From Euryarchaeota archaeon UBA111 (GTDB taxonomy: Archaea > Thermoplasmatota > Poseidoniia > Poseidoniales > Poseidoniaceae): a stretch of DNA of 17,215 nucleotides. The position numbers and the translations under genes are program-made. The stretch covers positions 1 through 17,215 of the forward strand of contig DAWS01000048.1 of assembly GCA_002506025.1 (NCBI GenBank), in the 5' to 3' direction. Shown piece after piece: positions 13,898-17,215 of the stretch. The notes under the pieces were generated by a model. It did not search any database. It was not told the DNA's origin and was given only the letters and a program-made list of their open reading frames with translations. Every line of letters begins with the position of its first letter. The stretch's first letter is position 1.

Positions 13898-16561
13898 CTA
13901 TTTAGCCAACTGGCGCAGAACCGTGTGCAAGATTCCGCCGTTACGATAATACTCAACTTCAACTGGAGTGTCGAGCCTAACTTGTGCCTCAAATTCAATG
14001 ACACTACCATCTGGTTTAGTTGCCGTGACAGTTAACATTTGCAAAGGCTCAACATCATCCGTAATCGGTATGCTGTAGGCCTCATTGCCGTCGAGGCCAA
14101 GGGAAGTGTGAGATTCGCCTGCTTTGAATGTCAGGGGAAGTACGCCCATGCCAACTAAATTGGAACGATGAATTCGCTCAAAAGATGTCGCAATTACGGC
14201 TTTCACACCTAGTAGGTAGGTCCCTTTCGCCGCCCAATCTCGAGATGAGCCAGTACCATATTGGGAACCGGCGAGAACAACTTTTGGTCCATCATAACCA
14301 TTTGCCGCATCGTAGACGGAGACTACCTCACCAGATTGTGGATGTTTAGCGTATCCACCTTCAGTTCCTGGCGCCATTTGATTCCTAATTCTTACATTAG
14401 CAAATGTCCCTCGCATCATAATTTCATGATTGCCACGGCGGCTTCCGAAGGAATTGAAATCACGTTGTTCAACACCTCGCTCAACCAACCACTGACCTGC
14501 TGGACCTGTTTTGGGGAAGGAGCCTGCTGGTGAGATGTGATCTGTGGTAATTGAATCGCCTAGTTTTAGCAACACCTTTGCATCATGAATGGATGAGATC
14601 GGTTCGGGTTGCGAGCTCAGGCCGGAGAAAAAAGTTGGCAATCTAATGTAGGTGGAGTTTTCTTCCCATTGGTAAAGCGGGCTAGTCTCCGCTGGAATTG
14701 AGTCCCAGCGTGGCTCATTCATCGCATCAGCATAGCGCTGTCTAAACATTTCTGGAGTGATTGCCGATAATGCATCGGCTAATTCCTCATCAGTTGGCCA
14801 TACATCGGATAACATAACTGGCTCGCCTTCACTGGAGTATCCAAGTGGTTCAGTATGCAAATCTACTTCTAAATTCCCTGCGATTGCATACGCCACAACC
14901 AATGGTGGGCTAGCAAGATAGGAGGCCTTGACTTTACTGTGAACTCTGCCTTCAAAATTCCTATTACCAGAAATTACCGAGCCGACTATCAAATTTGATT
15001 CTTCTATTGCATCATCAATTTCTGTTGGTAGAGGGCCAGAATTACCAATACAGGTGGTGCAGCCATAACCCACGACATTGAAGCCCATTTCGTTCAGATC
15101 TTCTTGAAGACCTGTAGCCTCGTAGTATTCTGTGACCACTCTACTTCCGGGAGCGAGCGAGGTTTTCACCCACGGTTTAACCATCAGGCCACGCTTTCTT
15201 GCATTGCGCGCAAGTAGACCGGCTGCTAACATAACACCGGGATTTGAAGTATTGGTACAGGAAGTAATTGCTGCAATAACAACATCACCATGGTTCAGGT
15301 CAAACTTTTCCCCGTTGTAGTCGACAATAGCACTGTTAGATAGCTCAGCCTCGCTTAAACCATGACCTTGGTGGCCCAATTCTGCAGTTAGTGATTCGAT
15401 AAAGTGTGACTTCATGTCAGTCAAATCTACTCTGTCTTGCGGGCGTTTTGGTCCAGCAAGTGCTGGCTGTACTGTATCTAGATCCAACTCCAATAGGGCC
15501 GTATAGGATTTTTCTGCGTTATTAACATCATACCACAGACCTTGAGCTTTACAGTATTCTTCTACTCCAAGAATTGCCTCGTCTTCCCTGCCGGTGAGAC
15601 GCATATATTCCAAAGTCCGCTCATCGACGGGGAAAAAGCCGCAAGTAGCACCATACTCCGGCGCCATGTTAGCGATTGTTGCCCGATCAGCCAAAGTTAA
15701 CGCAGCCATTCCACTCCCGAAAAACTCGACAAATTTTCCAACAACGCCGTGTTCTCTGAGCATCTCAACAATGCGCAGTGTCATGTCTGTTGCCGTGACT
15801 CCGGGGTTTAATTTCCCCGTCAGACGAACTCCTACTACATCTGGTGCAAGCATGTAAATTGGCTGACCAAGCATAACTGCTTCAGCTTCGATACCACCTA
15901 CACCCCAACCTAGGACACCTAAACCATTAATCATAGTCGTGTGAGAATCGGTGCCAACTAGTGTATCAGCAAGCCACACACCATTTTCTTGCCGTGCCAC
16001 ACTGGCCAAGAATTCGAGATTAACCTGATGAACTATTCCTCTCGAAGGTGGCACAACTTGGAAATCTTTGAGCGATTTTTGGCCCCACTTCAAGAAAGTG
16101 TAACGCTCCATATTGCGCTGATATTCAATGTCAAGGTTCATCTCTAGAGCATTTTCAAACGCACCGGAAATATCCACTTGCACTGAGTGGTCAATAACCA
16201 AATCAACCGGCACCTGAGGATTTACCTTCTCAGCATTACCACCCATCTCAACCATGGCATCTCGCAAGGCTGCTAGATCGACCACGGCTGGAACTCCAGT
16301 GAAATCTTGTAAGATTACTCTGGATGGTCGGAAGGGTATTTCGCCACGCTCGCCATTGGCTTGCCAACCAGCGATGTTTCGCACATCCTGCTCCGTTACT
16401 AGGAAACCATCATTACCCCTCAGTGCACCCTCAAGTAGGATTCTAATTGAATAGGGTAAGTGTGAGGTATCGATGCCGTTTTCATCGAGACCGGAGATTG
16501 AATAATAGTCGCCACCAATCGACAGTTGTCGCTTCGTATTGAAGGTGTCAATGGTCGCCAT
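13898..16561 (-). CDS. acnA: Aconitate hydratase (AcnA/IRP1 type)
   Basis: The protein has 887 residues from ATG 16561. It interconverts citrate and isocitrate via cis-aconitate in the TCA cycle, using a [4Fe-4S] cluster. From this start the three cluster ligands fall at C435 (SCTNTS), C501 and C504 (CTTCIG), the same numbers as I recall for E. coli AcnA, which argues for this start over the ATG at 16591. Other motifs are intact: TDSHTTMINGLG (about 204-215), the swivel-domain GSRRGNHEIMMRG and the substrate-binding GSQYGTGSSRDWAAKG, then SFERIHRSNLVGMGVLPL. Length and domain order (three N-terminal domains, linker, C-terminal swivel) are complete. A partial SD (AGGT) precedes the ATG. It sits 57 bp downstream of the cyclophilin gene. 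Any IRP-like RNA-binding role is unsupported. Confidence 0.96.
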   Translation of the reverse strand: MATIDTFNTKRQLSIGGDYYSISGLDENGIDTSHLPYSIRILLEGALRGNDGFLVTEQDVRNIAGWQANGERGEIPFRPSRVILQDFTGVPAVVDLAALRDAMVEMGGNAEKVNPQVPVDLVIDHSVQVDISGAFENALEMNLDIEYQRNMERYTFLKWGQKSLKDFQVVPPSRGIVHQVNLEFLASVARQENGVWLADTLVGTDSHTTMINGLGVLGWGVGGIEAEAVMLGQPIYMLAPDVVGVRLTGKLNPGVTATDMTLRIVEMLREHGVVGKFVEFFGSGMAALTLADRATIANMAPEYGATCGFFPVDERTLEYMRLTGREDEAILGVEEYCKAQGLWYDVNNAEKSYTALLELDLDTVQPALAGPKRPQDRVDLTDMKSHFIESLTAELGHQGHGLSEAELSNSAIVDYNGEKFDLNHGDVVIAAITSCTNTSNPGVMLAAGLLARNARKRGLMVKPWVKTSLAPGSRVVTEYYEATGLQEDLNEMGFNVVGYGCTTCIGNSGPLPTEIDDAIEESNLIVGSVISGNRNFEGRVHSKVKASYLASPPLVVAYAIAGNLEVDLHTEPLGYSSEGEPVMLSDVWPTDEELADALSAITPEMFRQRYADAMNEPRWDSIPAETSPLYQWEENSTYIRLPTFFSGLSSQPEPISSIHDAKVLLKLGDSITTDHISPAGSFPKTGPAGQWLVERGVEQRDFNSFGSRRGNHEIMMRGTFANVRIRNQMAPGTEGGYAKHPQSGEVVSVYDAANGYDGPKVVLAGSQYGTGSSRDWAAKGTYLLGVKAVIATSFERIHRSNLVGMGVLPLTFKAGESHTSLGLDGNEAYSIPITDDVEPLQMLTVTATKPDGSVIEFEAQVRLDTPVEVEYYRNGGILHTVLRQLAK

Positions 16562-16618
16562 GGTCAGACCTAAATCAAAGACATCTATCAATCAAACGCT
16601 TTGCTGGATGATTTGACC

Positions 16619-17215
16619 CTACCAGAAATACCACCAAGGAGTGTTTGTTCCGCCATTGGTAGTAACGCTAACTAATGTTACTGGGTTGTAAGGCTCATCG
16701 CTGTTTTGAGGGTCACTCGGGTTTTTGTTAGGTGTTTGAACCTCGCTGATCGAAGTAATATGCTCGCAGCCATCAGCAACATCGCCAAATACTGTGTGGA
16801 CGCCGTCTAAGTGACTAGGAGTGCTGTCTTCTGGTATCAAGAAAAACTGACTACCTCCGGTGTGTGGATTCGAGGTTTTGGCCATTGAGATAGTGCAGGG
16901 AGTGTGAAGTAAGCCATTATCAGCTTCATCAGGAATTGTGTATGAGGTTTTTCCACCGCCACAATCCAGTGAACTGTCCATCGCCTGACCGTCGCAATAG
17001 CCATACCAATCGGCAGCATAGCCACCGGTTCCGTCGCCTCTTTCAAAATCGCCACCTTGAATCATAAAACCATCGATTATGCGGTGAAACTGGGTGTTGT
17101 CGTAATTTCCATCAACCGCATGGAGATGCAGATTTTCGACGTGTATCGGTGCACTTTGCGGTGCTAAATCTATGGTGATAACTTCGTCCTTGAACAGACC
17201 ATCTGCATCCGTCCA
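16619..17215 (-). CDS. Cyclophilin-type peptidyl-prolyl cis-trans isomerase (N-terminus beyond the window)
   Basis: The last 198 codons of a cyclophilin are present; the frame stays open to the right edge, so the start and any signal peptide or lipobox are not visible. It catalyses cis-trans isomerisation of X-Pro bonds. Family motifs: FHRIIDGFMIQGGDF (with the catalytic Arg, Phe, Met and Gln), GDGTGG, ISMAKTSNPHTGGSQFFL and LDGVHTVFG. The Trp usually found just before LDG, which contacts cyclosporin in human cyclophilin A, is His here. An insertion of about 25 residues after GDGTGG carries two Cys, with two more Cys later, suggesting disulfides and an extracytoplasmic location. The protein ends with a Gly/Thr linker and an aromatic TPWWYFW. 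Residues near the window edge (WTDADGLFKDEVITIDL) show the usual first strand has already begun, so little of the catalytic domain is missing. Confidence 0.92.
   Translation of the reverse strand, partial: WTDADGLFKDEVITIDLAPQSAPIHVENLHLHAVDGNYDNTQFHRIIDGFMIQGGDFERGDGTGGYAADWYGYCDGQAMDSSLDCGGGKTSYTIPDEADNGLLHTPCTISMAKTSNPHTGGSQFFLIPEDSTPSHLDGVHTVFGDVADGCEHITSISEVQTPNKNPSDPQNSDEPYNPVTLVSVTTNGGTNTPWWYFW

Noticed and set aside
16562..16591. Start of aconitase at ATG 16591
   Set aside because: It adds ten non-family residues. The ATG at 16561 gives the standard N-terminus and cluster-Cys numbering and has a partial SD.

Overview
The window looks like a chromosomal segment of a planktonic euryarchaeon, most probably Marine Group II (Candidatus Poseidoniales) or a close relative. 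The evidence is a Gar1-like H/ACA RNP domain, an archaeal-type S-adenosylhomocysteine hydrolase (YGTGQS variant), a giant secreted FG-GAP protein with one C-terminal membrane anchor, and a secreted protein with an archaeosortase-like C-terminus. They sit beside a bacterial/IRP-type aconitase. This placement is inferred from gene content; there is no rRNA or other marker gene to confirm it. Coding density is very high: no gap exceeds about 120 bp, and I see no tRNA, rRNA, CRISPR array, transposase or integrase.

There are two blocks of opposite polarity. Positions 1-4934 are on the plus strand: the tail of a gene that is probably an ABC ATPase, an ABC-2 permease (143-970), a secreted C-terminally anchored protein (1031-3004), a Gar1-like protein with an Arg/Asn/Asp-rich tail and a RanBP2-type zinc finger (3026-3859), and a TPR membrane protein (3885-4934). 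Positions 4935-17215 are on the minus strand. In transcription order, right to left, they hold a cyclophilin-type peptidyl-prolyl isomerase (cut by the window edge), aconitase, a small protein with a possible winged-helix C-terminus, a giant surface protein of about 2,266 residues, and S-adenosylhomocysteine hydrolase. The two blocks converge with no base between the stop codons, at 4932-4937.

The genes fall into three themes. Cell surface and export: the permease, two secreted anchored proteins, the probably extracytoplasmic cyclophilin and the TPR membrane protein. Central metabolism: aconitase in the TCA cycle and AhcY in the methyl cycle. RNA biology: the Gar1-like protein.

The most unusual item is the Gar1-like protein, because its core + low-complexity tail + RanBP2 finger layout recalls eukaryotic RNA-binding proteins. 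Second is the giant surface protein: duplicated MAM/immune-inhibitor-A-like modules, an extracellular amidotransferase-like fold without an evident catalytic Cys, and a cytoplasmic tail of repeated Gln-Gly-Tyr helical hairpins.
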